Source: Candidatus Enterococcus leclercqii
GTDB taxonomy: Bacteria > Bacillota > Bacilli > Lactobacillales > Enterococcaceae
NCBI RefSeq assembly: GCF_009933135.1
Contig: NZ_MAEH01000017.1
Coordinates: 124,001 to 188,000, forward strand
Direction of reading: 5' to 3'
DNA: 64,000 nucleotides
Numbering within the stretch: position 1 is the stretch's first letter; each line of letters opens with the position of its first letter. The translations under genes and the position numbers were made by a program. Positions 33,268 to 40,388 of this stretch are shown piece by piece. The notes under the pieces were generated by a model that saw only the letters and a list, made by a program, of their open reading frames with translations, was not told where the DNA came from and made no database searches.

Positions 33268-35919
33268 ATGAAACTAAACAAGATAACCATCCATGACCAC
33301 AATTGGCAGGCCGAAACACCAGATGGTCAACAGCGCAGCTTCACTGGACTCCCTTCAGAAGCCGCAATCGAACTAAAAAATTGGCTGCAACGACATCCCG
33401 CTGACGGTGGTATCCTAAACAGCCCCCAACCGGTTTTAATTGATTTTCCTGAAGGACTCTTGGAATTGTCCCAGTGGCTGACAGAAAATCTAAACCAACC
33501 CTACGTTGCTAATACCACAGAAGCAGACTTTGCCACCGCTGCCCAACAGCTTTCCTGGCGCTTGGATTATTACGGGTTGCGTCCGGGCAAAGACGAATAC
33601 TCAGTTGAATCCCTTTTAACCGTTGGTAATGGTTTTATGGGCTTGCGGGGAACGACTCCGGAGATGGAAATCAGCGAAGCGACCTATCCCGCGACCTATC
33701 TAGCTAGTCTTTACAACACCGCCTATTCCCAAGTAGCAGACCGGACCATTGCCAATGAGGATTTCGTTAATGCCCCTAATTTGCAGAAAATTTATCCCGT
33801 GATTGATGGTGAAAAAATCACAGTCACAGCAGAAAATGTTTCCTCGTTGCATCGTTCGCTGGATCTGCGCACAGGAGTCATGACGTCTAGAGGAATCCTC
33901 CAATTGGCAGACGGCCGTAAACTGGCAATAGAAACCGAAAAGATCGTCAGCATGGCTCAGCGAGAGTTTTACAGTCTGCGTTATCGGGTGTCACCCATCG
34001 GTTTTTCCGGTGAAATCCAATTAGTCACAGAAGCAGACGGCACAGTCTACAATTATAACGTGGCTCGTTACCGCAGCTTGGAAAACCGCCATCTGGAACT
34101 CTTGAAAACTGCCGTCGATGGCCCGCGGGCAATGCTGGCAGTCCGCACCAAAAACTCGAAAATTACTCTTTTGCAACAGTCTTATCTAGCCGGATCGCTT
34201 TTGCAAAATGCCACTCTCACTACTGAGGCTACCGCGGAAAAAGTTTTCCAAACGGTAACCTTTGCAGCCCAGGCGAATCACTGGTATGAAATTGAAAAGA
34301 CTGTTCGAGTAGCTCAAGCTCGTAAAGAAGAACCCCAGCTGCCATTAGAGTTAGCTGCAACAGCATTTCCTAAGTTTTCCGAACTAGCCCAAGCTTCGGC
34401 GGCGGCTTGGCAGCAGCTATGGCAAAAAGCGGCGGTAACTGTCGAAGGCGATCTCATGAGTCAGAAACTTTTAAATATCCATACCTTTCACTTGCTAGCT
34501 TCAGCTTCTCCCAACGGAAATCAAGAGCTGGATGCGTCTGTCACTGCCCGTGGACTTCATGGGGAGGCTTATCGTGGGCATATCTTCTGGGATGAGCTTT
34601 TCATCTTGCCTTTTTACATCCTGCGTTTTCCTGAAACTGCACGTCAGCTCTTGCTGTATCGCTACTTGCGCTTACCGGCTGCTAAAATTGATGCCGCCAA
34701 TGCCGGTTATCAAGGGGCGATGTTCCCTTGGCAATCAGGGCTTGAAGGTACCGAGCAATCCCAAGAGCTCCACCTGAATCCGATTAGCGGCGAATGGAAA
34801 GAAGACCACAGCCGACGTCAGCGCCACGTTTCCTTAGCTATCGCCTACAATGTTTGGCAATATTGGCACAACACCGGTGATCGAGAATTCATGGAAAATT
34901 ACGGTCTCGAACTGATCTTGGAGATTGCTCATTTTTGGCAGAGCATCGCCCAGTTTGATGAAGCAAAGAAACGCTACTCCATCGCCGGTGTTATGGGCCC
35001 GGATGAATTCCACGAAGCCTATCCGGGAGCAGCAGAAGGTGGCTTAAAAGACAATGCCTACACCAATATGATGGTGGTCTGGCTCTTTGAAGAAGTTGCC
35101 GCTTTAAAAGCTGAATTAGGCAGTGAAACTTTTGCAGCCGTCCAAGAAAAGACCGGAGTCACAGACGCGGTGGTTGCAACTATGGAAACTATTCGCCACC
35201 AGCTGCGGTTAGTGATTGACGAGGCTGGTATCATCGCCCAATTTGACGGCTACTTCCAACTTAAAGATCTAGACTGGGAGGCGTATCGGAAAAAGTATGG
35301 CAACATTTACCGATTGGACCGTATCTTAAATGCCGAGGGCCAGTCTGCTGACGACTATAAAGTGGCCAAGCAAGCAGACAGCCTGATGATTTATTACAAC
35401 TTTTCTAAAGGCCAAGTAGACGAGATTTTGCAAGACCTGGGCTATAAAGAGCAACTGCCGCAAGACTATGTCTCCGCCAATCTTCATTATTACCTGGCTC
35501 GTACGTCCCACGGATCTACTTTGTCTCGCGTCGTCCATGCCCAGCTGGCGGCAATGGTGGGTGAGAACGATCTGGCTTGGCAGCTGTATCAGGAAGCCCT
35601 GTATTCTGATTATCGGGATATTCAAGGCGGGACCACTGCCGAAGGAATCCACGCCGGTGTCATGGCAGCAACCTTGTACATCCCCCTCACCACTTTTGCC
35701 GGGATGGATGTCCGCGAAGACCTCCTGCACTTTGAGCCGCATCTGCCACAAGCTTGGAAGTCAGTGGCCTATCACATTACCGTGAAAACTATCGACTATT
35801 CCGTGAAAGTCACGACTGACGAGGTTATCTTGACTGCTAGTCAGCCGACTCGTGTTATCATCAATGGAGAAACCATCACCTTAAAAGCCAACGAACAGAC
35901 AGCCATTGCCTACTCGTAA
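33268..35919 (+). CDS. GH65 phosphorylase, probably trehalose-6-phosphate phosphorylase
   Basis: 883 residues. The catalytic (alpha/alpha)6 barrel holds GLHGEAYRGHIFWDELFILPF and the general-acid Glu in VMGPDEFHEA (~580). The phosphate-binding region lies around ARTSHGSTLS (~750). GH65 enzymes split an alpha-glucoside with phosphate to give beta-glucose 1-phosphate. A following beta-phosphoglucomutase, a divergent EIIBCA and a TreR regulator point to trehalose 6-phosphate, as in the lactococcal TrePP route. Maltose or kojibiose cannot be excluded from sequence alone. It is about 100 residues longer than typical members, mostly at the N-terminus. Confidence 0.82.
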   Translation: MKLNKITIHDHNWQAETPDGQQRSFTGLPSEAAIELKNWLQRHPADGGILNSPQPVLIDFPEGLLELSQWLTENLNQPYVANTTEADFATAAQQLSWRLDYYGLRPGKDEYSVESLLTVGNGFMGLRGTTPEMEISEATYPATYLASLYNTAYSQVADRTIANEDFVNAPNLQKIYPVIDGEKITVTAENVSSLHRSLDLRTGVMTSRGILQLADGRKLAIETEKIVSMAQREFYSLRYRVSPIGFSGEIQLVTEADGTVYNYNVARYRSLENRHLELLKTAVDGPRAMLAVRTKNSKITLLQQSYLAGSLLQNATLTTEATAEKVFQTVTFAAQANHWYEIEKTVRVAQARKEEPQLPLELAATAFPKFSELAQASAAAWQQLWQKAAVTVEGDLMSQKLLNIHTFHLLASASPNGNQELDASVTARGLHGEAYRGHIFWDELFILPFYILRFPETARQLLLYRYLRLPAAKIDAANAGYQGAMFPWQSGLEGTEQSQELHLNPISGEWKEDHSRRQRHVSLAIAYNVWQYWHNTGDREFMENYGLELILEIAHFWQSIAQFDEAKKRYSIAGVMGPDEFHEAYPGAAEGGLKDNAYTNMMVVWLFEEVAALKAELGSETFAAVQEKTGVTDAVVATMETIRHQLRLVIDEAGIIAQFDGYFQLKDLDWEAYRKKYGNIYRLDRILNAEGQSADDYKVAKQADSLMIYYNFSKGQVDEILQDLGYKEQLPQDYVSANLHYYLARTSHGSTLSRVVHAQLAAMVGENDLAWQLYQEALYSDYRDIQGGTTAEGIHAGVMAATLYIPLTTFAGMDVREDLLHFEPHLPQAWKSVAYHITVKTIDYSVKVTTDEVILTASQPTRVIINGETITLKANEQTAIAYS

Positions 35920-35973
35920 CTGGGCAGTAAAGCAAAACCTGTAAGCCAAACTATAAAAAGGAGCAATCATTTC

Positions 35974-36624
35974 ATGAAAAAAGGGTTAGTATTCGATCTG
36001 GACGGTGTAATCACCGATACTGCAAAATTCCACTTTCTCGCTTGGCGGGATTTAGGCAAAGAGATTGGCATCGATGTTGATCTTAAGTTCAACGAGCAAT
36101 TGAAAGGAATCAGTCGCATGGATTCGTTGGAGCGCATCTTAGTTCATGGTGGGCGCCAAAACGATTTCACCCAAGCTGAAAAAGAAGCTTTAGCCGCTAA
36201 AAAAAATACCCACTATGTTGAATTGCTGCAGGATCTGACACCGGCAGACTTGCTGCCTGGAGTCAAAACCTTCTTAGAGGAGGCCCAAGCAAAAAAAGTT
36301 CCTTGTGCCATCGCTTCCGCCTCCAAAAATGCACCTTTCATTTTGGAAAAACTGGGCGTTATCACGATGTTTGCTGCTATCGTGGACCCGGCGACACTCC
36401 ACAAAGGCAAACCGGATCCTGAAATTTTCATCAAAGCTGCGGAAATGTTAGGCTTTACACCAGAGGAATGCGTCGGGTTCGAAGATGCACAAGCTGGACT
36501 GGATGGCATCAAAGCCAGCGGAATGTACGCAGTCGGAGTCCTCTCCGGGGAACCACTGCATGGAGCCGATCAGACCGTCCACGAATTGACGGAATTGGAT
36601 CTGGATCAACTACTCCAAAAATGA
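35974..36624 (+). CDS. pgmB: beta-phosphoglucomutase
   Basis: A 216-residue HAD-family enzyme. Motif I is VFDLDGVITDTAKFHFLAW with nucleophile and acid Asp residues; the cap carries LKGISRMDSLERIL; motif II ASASKN; then HKGKPDPEIF and VGFEDAQAG for Mg2+ binding. It converts beta-glucose 1-phosphate to glucose 6-phosphate through beta-glucose 1,6-bisphosphate. It starts 54 bases after the GH65 gene with AAAAAGGAGC, so they form one operon. Confidence 0.94.
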   Translation: MKKGLVFDLDGVITDTAKFHFLAWRDLGKEIGIDVDLKFNEQLKGISRMDSLERILVHGGRQNDFTQAEKEALAAKKNTHYVELLQDLTPADLLPGVKTFLEEAQAKKVPCAIASASKNAPFILEKLGVITMFAAIVDPATLHKGKPDPEIFIKAAEMLGFTPEECVGFEDAQAGLDGIKASGMYAVGVLSGEPLHGADQTVHELTELDLDQLLQK

Positions 36625-36742
36625 TCTAACACGCCACGGTGGAATAAGAGCAGCTGTCTTTAAGTCAGAAAAACAAACGAGGCTGGTGACAACTGCGCTA
36701 TCACCCTCCGCTGAAATGAACCTAACCAAATCTCAGACACAC

Positions 36743-36816
36743 AAAAGACAAGTAACTTCCATTAAAAATTAGTGGCGGTTGCTTGTCTTTTCATCGTTAA
36801 ACCTTTCAAACACTGA
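36743..36816. repeat. dispersed hairpin repeat, copy B
   Basis: AAAAGACAAGTAACTTCC pairs imperfectly with GGCGGTTGCTTGTCTTTT around the shared loop ATTAAAAATT, followed by TCATCGTTAAA and a TTTCAAA-CTGA tail also seen in copies C and D. It lies after pgmB and should end that operon. The interval 36817-37217 holds no convincing gene. Confidence 0.7.
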
Positions 36817-37217
36817 GAAATTTTGCTTTTAGCCAGCTGCATTGGCGTCATTTCCTTTTTCCTATTCGTTTTGTCACTTTTTCCTACAGCTACTTTTATT
36901 ACTATTCTTTTATAGAACAATGACCAGATGCGTATCAGCGCCCCACTTCTCAGCCTTCCACTTCCTTCAAAAGCAGAAAGCCTTTACATTTTTTTATAAG
37001 AAACCCTGGAAATGCCGGATCGTGATTGTTTTTATAAGTAAAAATCCCTATAATGAAGACAACTGGGGGAAGTTGACTAGACAAGTTGTCCCCGCTATTT
37101 ATACATGCCCAGTAGTCAAATTGTCTTTTGGCTGTTGGTCCAAGCTCGCAGCGCCATATTTGCCTCTGCCCGTCCTTTGCAGCTTGATGATGCATGATTA
37201 CCTAAGGAGTTGTGTTC

Positions 37218-37934
37218 ATGAATAAATTTCGTGAGATCTTTTTAGATTTGGAACAAAAGATCATCAATAAAGAATATCCGCCGCAAAGCCTGCTGCCTAG
37301 CGAAAATCAGCTGATTCAGATGTACGGTGTTTCCCGTGAAACAATTCGTAAAGCATTGAATCTATTGAAAAATGCCGGCTATATTCAGAAAAAACAGGGA
37401 AAAGGTTCCATCGTGTTGGATATGAATCGTTTTGATTTCCCTATCAGCGGATTGACGAGTTTCAAAGAGCTCCAAAACGCTCAGCATATTCCCAATGAGA
37501 CCCACGTCGCTGAGCTGAAAAAGATTGCCGTCTCCCCCAAGCTGCATCAAATCACCGATTGGCCAGTAGCTTCTGAGGCTTGGAAGCTGATCCGCCAAAG
37601 AAAGATTGATGGGGAAGTAGTCATCTTAGATCGAGATTATTTGAATGCCGGTATCATTCCCTTATTGCCCGAAAAAAAAGCCCAGGACTCCCTTTTTCAG
37701 TATTTTGAAAATGAGTTGGGCTTAGAGATTTCCTATGCTCAAAAGGAGATCACCGTCGAACCAGTCAATAAAGAAATCCGTGATTTGATGACCTTGACGC
37801 CGGAAGACCAGCATGTGGTGATTGTCCGCAGCTTGGTCTATTTGGAAGATACTCGTTGTTTCCAATACAGCGAATCCATCCATCGCCTGGACAAATTCCG
37901 CTTTGTAGATTTCGCTCGGCGACGACGGGTCTGA
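37218..37934 (+). CDS. treR: GntR/UTRA-family regulator, probably TreR
   Basis: About 238 residues. The N-terminal GntR winged helix (about 1-70) has SLLPSENQLIQMYGVSRETIRKALNLL; the C-terminal UTRA ligand domain spans about 85-235 with the closing YSESIHRLDKFRFVDFARR pattern typical of TreR. It would release its operators on binding trehalose 6-phosphate. The ATG is preferred over a GTG two codons earlier because AAGGAG is only two bases from the GTG. The two TreR-like operators at 32.9 and 33.2 kb support the call. Confidence 0.85.
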   Translation: MNKFREIFLDLEQKIINKEYPPQSLLPSENQLIQMYGVSRETIRKALNLLKNAGYIQKKQGKGSIVLDMNRFDFPISGLTSFKELQNAQHIPNETHVAELKKIAVSPKLHQITDWPVASEAWKLIRQRKIDGEVVILDRDYLNAGIIPLLPEKKAQDSLFQYFENELGLEISYAQKEITVEPVNKEIRDLMTLTPEDQHVVIVRSLVYLEDTRCFQYSESIHRLDKFRFVDFARRRRV

Positions 37935-37946
37935 GCCTGATTTTAA

Positions 37947-37999
37947 CCAGCTTTGAACTAGCTAGATATATCAGCTAGTTTGAGGCTGGTATTTTTTTT
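37947..37999 (+). terminator. terminator of treR
   Basis: CCAGCTTTGAACTAGCT and AGCTAGTTTGAGGCTGG pair over 17 positions with several G-T pairs, followed by a run of eight T. Confidence 0.88.
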
Positions 38000-38011
38000 G
38001 AGCAAAAATCC

Positions 38012-38040
38012 TTGACGTCTCTGCAAGCGCCTGTTATACT
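38012..38040 (+). promoter_or_regulatory. promoter of the zinc-sparing operon
   Basis: TTGACG (38012-38017) and TATACT (38035-38040), spacer 17, with two Zur-type boxes directly downstream. Confidence 0.82.
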
Positions 38041-38050
38041 TTCTCAGTTC

Positions 38051-38071
38051 AAATCGTAAAGATTTCGTTTT
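38051..38071 (+). promoter_or_regulatory. Zur-type box 1 before rpmG
   Basis: AAATCG-N9-CGTTTT, one arm exact and the other with one change from CGATTT. It starts ten bases after the -10, over the transcription start. Confidence 0.72.
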
Positions 38072-38079
38072 ACACCTTG

Positions 38080-38102
38080 TAAATCGAAATCATTTCGACT
38101 AC
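38080..38102 (+). promoter_or_regulatory. Zur-type box 2 before rpmG
   Basis: The core TCGAAATCATTTCGA is a perfect palindrome within GTAAATCG-N9-CGACTAC, close to the Zur consensus TAAATCG-N9-CGATTTA. Confidence 0.75.
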
Positions 38103-38159
38103 TTGCGACTTTTGACACCCTGACGATTGTTGCTATCTGCAAAAAAGGAGCGAACAGTT

Positions 38160-38309
38160 ATGAGACAAACGATCACATTGGAACACGCCCCTACTGGTGA
38201 GCGCCTGTACCTTACCACTAAAAATAAACGCAATACCCCTGAACGGCTTGAGCTGAAAAAATATTCGCCCAAGCTTCGCAAACATGTAATTTTTAAGGAG
38301 ACGAAATAA
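38160..38309 (+). CDS. rpmG: 50S ribosomal protein L33, cysteine-free (zinc-independent) form
   Basis: 49 residues. [21 protein letters not shown] matches L33, but the zinc-ribbon cysteine pairs are gone (LYL and YSPKL in their place). Such C-minus paralogues replace the zinc form when zinc is short and so free zinc. First gene of the operon; the ATG follows AAAAAAGGAGCGAACAGTT. Confidence 0.95.
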   Translation: MRQTITLEHAPTGERLYLTTKNKRNTPERLELKKYSPKLRKHVIFKETK

Positions 38310-38579
38310 ATGGCTAAAAAATCTAAAATCGCCAAAGCCCGCAAACAAGAAGCACTGATTGCTCACTATGCGGAGCTGCGGCACGAATTAAAAGCTGCCA
38401 AAGACTATGAAGGTCTGGCAAAACTGCCCGTCGACAGCAACCCCAACCGTTTGAAAAAGCGGGACCTGATTGATGGACGCCCCCGTGGCTACATGCGTAA
38501 ATTCGGCATGTCCCGGATCAACTTCCGGCAATTGGCCCACAAAGGGCAAATCCCCGGCGTAAAAAAAGCCAGTTGGTAA
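38310..38579 (+). CDS. rpsN: 30S ribosomal protein S14, zinc-independent form
   Basis: 89 residues, the long form of S14 without the CxxC-CxxC zinc knuckle of the 61-residue form. [38 protein letters not shown] and the GVKKASW end are diagnostic. Its ATG directly abuts the rpmG stop. In B. subtilis the equivalent gene is repressed by Zur, in line with the boxes here. Confidence 0.96.
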   Translation: MAKKSKIAKARKQEALIAHYAELRHELKAAKDYEGLAKLPVDSNPNRLKKRDLIDGRPRGYMRKFGMSRINFRQLAHKGQIPGVKKASW

Positions 38580-38632
38580 CCAACTGACACCGGAGCTCTC
38601 CGGTAAACAAAGAAAGGAGTGCCCCTATCCCT

Positions 38633-38776
38633 ATGGAAAAGCAAGACTTGAGTAGCGCTTACCGCCGACTCAAAAGCCCAAATATCAAAACACGCAAACG
38701 TGCATTGAAGATCATCCATGACTACAAACGGGCTCGTAAAAAAACTTATTATACCCAATTAACTATCGGCAACTAA
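38633..38776 (+). CDS. 47-residue basic protein in the zinc-sparing operon (putative metal homeostasis protein)
   Basis: Reads MEKQDLSSAYRRLKSP and continues as a single strongly basic amphipathic segment (KTRKRALKIIHDYKRARKK). No cysteine, His once. A good AGAAAGGAGT site precedes the ATG. I recall short proteins of this type annotated as putative metal homeostasis proteins in enterococci and lactobacilli, but no mechanism. The charge suggests RNA or ribosome binding. The operon position and the Zur-type control imply a role during zinc shortage. Confidence 0.75.
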   Translation: MEKQDLSSAYRRLKSPNIKTRKRALKIIHDYKRARKKTYYTQLTIGN

Positions 38777-38892
38777 GCGGCGGCGAAAGAAAAGAGCAAC
38801 ATTTTTTCAGCTACTTCCTTGTTTCATCAGCTTAAAACCCGCAATCAGTTGTCTCGTTACTAGGATCAAACATAAGAGAGGAGGTCGGCTTC

Positions 38893-39063
38893 ATGGCAGT
38901 ACCCGCACGAAAAACATCTAAAGCTAAAAAACGCCTGCGCCGAGGACACCACGCTCTTTCGGCAGCAGCCATCACTTTTGACGAAACCACCGGTGATTAC
39001 CATCGCAGTCATCGGGTATCACTGAAAGGCTACTACAAAGGCCGGCAAGTCATTGACAAATAA
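38893..39063 (+). CDS. rpmF: 50S ribosomal protein L32, cysteine-free form
   Basis: 56 residues starting [18 protein letters not shown] as in L32. The zinc-binding CPxCG...CxxCG cysteines are replaced ([19 protein letters not shown]). The ATG follows GAGAGGAGGTCGGCTTC. It completes a set of three zinc-free ribosomal proteins. There are 116 bases between this gene and the previous one, without a clear terminator. Confidence 0.93.
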   Translation: MAVPARKTSKAKKRLRRGHHALSAAAITFDETTGDYHRSHRVSLKGYYKGRQVIDK

Positions 39064-39146
39064 GCAGGGTCTTGGCCATTGCTCTGAATAATAGCTCATC
39101 CCCCCTGGCCAGTCACCACTCCCGAAAAGAAGAGGAGGTCCACCCC

Positions 39147-39533
39147 ATGCAGATTATCTTTCCCCCGCTAGTAGAAGAAGGCTATCGCTACTGTCGACAA
39201 CAAGGAATTGTGACCACCAAACAGGAAGTCTTTTTGGAGTTGGTGGCTAAAGGGATTTTGAAAGAAAATGGTGATCCCACCGCTGCTGCATTATCCGCCG
39301 GTTACGTGGCTGACTTTACCGAGGTGCCTCAGATGACCTTTGCTGAATTTTTAGCAGTGTATCCTGTATTTCAACGGTATCCGGTTGAACATTTTACTCA
39401 GTTGGACGGCTTCTGGGAAATCGATCGCGACCTATTAAAGACCTTACAACAGGAGCTGGATGCAAATTACCTGACTGCTGATGAAGAGCTGCAATTGGCC
39501 GCCTTTTTGGAAGACCGGCAGCTGGCAGATTGA
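39147..39533 (+). CDS. 128-residue protein of unknown function closing the zinc-sparing operon
   Basis: Acidic, largely helical protein starting MQIIFPPLVEEGYRYCRQQG, with MTFAEFLAVYPVFQRYP in the middle and a Leu/Glu-rich end. One cysteine, no metal motif, no membrane helix. The ATG is set by AAGAGGAGGTCCACCCC; an upstream in-frame start lacks a site. It follows rpmF by 83 bases and ends before the repeat-type terminator, so it is the last gene of the Zur-type operon. I do not recognise a family. Confidence 0.65.
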   Translation: MQIIFPPLVEEGYRYCRQQGIVTTKQEVFLELVAKGILKENGDPTAAALSAGYVADFTEVPQMTFAEFLAVYPVFQRYPVEHFTQLDGFWEIDRDLLKTLQQELDANYLTADEELQLAAFLEDRQLAD

Positions 39534-39603
39534 TAGGAAGCTCCCTAGTAACAGGCCTGTTTTCAGACTGTCTACAAAGGAAACAAACCAAATAAGATCA
39601 AGC

Positions 39604-39683
39604 AAAAGCTGGCCGGCCTCCATTAAAAAAGATTGGAAGCGGACCGGCTTTTATTGACTAAACATTTCAAATGCCGACCTTCC
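39604..39683. repeat. dispersed hairpin repeat, copy D (terminator)
   Basis: AAAAGCTGGCCGGCCTCCA pairs with TGGAAGCGGACCGGCTTTT around TTAAAAAAGAT. The tail ATTGACTAAACATTTCAAATGCCGAC is close to the tail of copy C. The stem sequence has diverged, but loop and tail are kept. Confidence 0.6.
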
Positions 39684-39725
39684 TTGAACACAGGGAAGCG
39701 AATCTTCCCACAAGGAAACAAACCA

Positions 39726-39755
39726 TTACCCTTTTTTCTGCAATAGGATTATAAT
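39726..39755 (+). promoter_or_regulatory. promoter of the 39830 gene
   Basis: TTACCC (39726-39731) and TATAAT (39750-39755), spacer 18. Confidence 0.6.
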
Positions 39756-39829
39756 ACTTACGAAAAGTTAGTTTGCGATTCCACTGGAGTACAGCGCCAA
39801 TCGCCGGATATGGAAAGGAAATGGTAACA

Positions 39830-40243
39830 ATGACTGTCACACTCACCGAAGATATGAAAAATATGATTGCTGCCCAACTGAGCTTTATCGCAACAGTGGA
39901 CGAAGCTGGGCATCCTCAGATTGGCCCCAAAGGAACGCTGCGGGTCTTAGATGATACTCATCTGATTTATAACGAACACACAGGCAAACAAGCTTGGCAC
40001 AATGTTGAAGCCAACCATAAAGTCGTTGTCGCCACCGTTGATCACGCTGCTTTCAAAGGCTATCGCTTCGAAGGTCTTGCTGAAGTCCATCAAGCAGATG
40101 CCATTTATGAGGAAGCTGTGACCTTTGCAGCCGGCCATCATGTACCAAAACCCGTGGCTGCTGTCGTGATTGACTTAGAACGCATCTACAAATTGGATGC
40201 TGGTCCTAATGCCGGCGACCTTTTGGAAGGAACTGCCTATTAA
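39830..40243 (+). CDS. pyridoxamine 5'-phosphate oxidase-family (flavin-binding split-barrel) protein
   Basis: 137 residues. LSFIATVDEAGHPQIGPKG and KVVVATVDHAAFKGYRFEGLAEV are the typical FMN split-barrel strands, as in small PPOX-fold proteins that bind FMN, heme or F420. The gene has its own promoter and terminator. The start ATG is chosen over two upstream in-frame starts because AAAGGAAA lies at proper distance. Substrate unknown; general redox or detoxification is a guess. Confidence 0.78.
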   Translation: MTVTLTEDMKNMIAAQLSFIATVDEAGHPQIGPKGTLRVLDDTHLIYNEHTGKQAWHNVEANHKVVVATVDHAAFKGYRFEGLAEVHQADAIYEEAVTFAAGHHVPKPVAAVVIDLERIYKLDAGPNAGDLLEGTAY

Positions 40244-40283
40244 TCACCAGTTAAAGACAAAATAAATACCTACCTCTAATTTG

Positions 40284-40337
40284 AAAAAAACGTCAGGATC
40301 TGCCGCAGTTTTGCTGCAGTGATGCCTGACGTTTTTG
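40284..40337. terminator. bidirectional terminator between the PPOX-like gene and mprF
   Basis: AAAAACGTCAGG and CCTGACGTTTTT with an inner CTGC/GCAG stem; A and T runs on both sides. Confidence 0.88.
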
Positions 40338-40388
40338 TTTTTCATTTGCTAAAAAATCAGCAGATTCAGGATCGAATGAATGACGTGT

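Noticed and set aside
36842-37225. 127-codon plus-strand frame before treR
   Set aside because: Composition is Phe/Leu-rich without membrane pattern, no ribosome binding site, and it overlaps the treR start.
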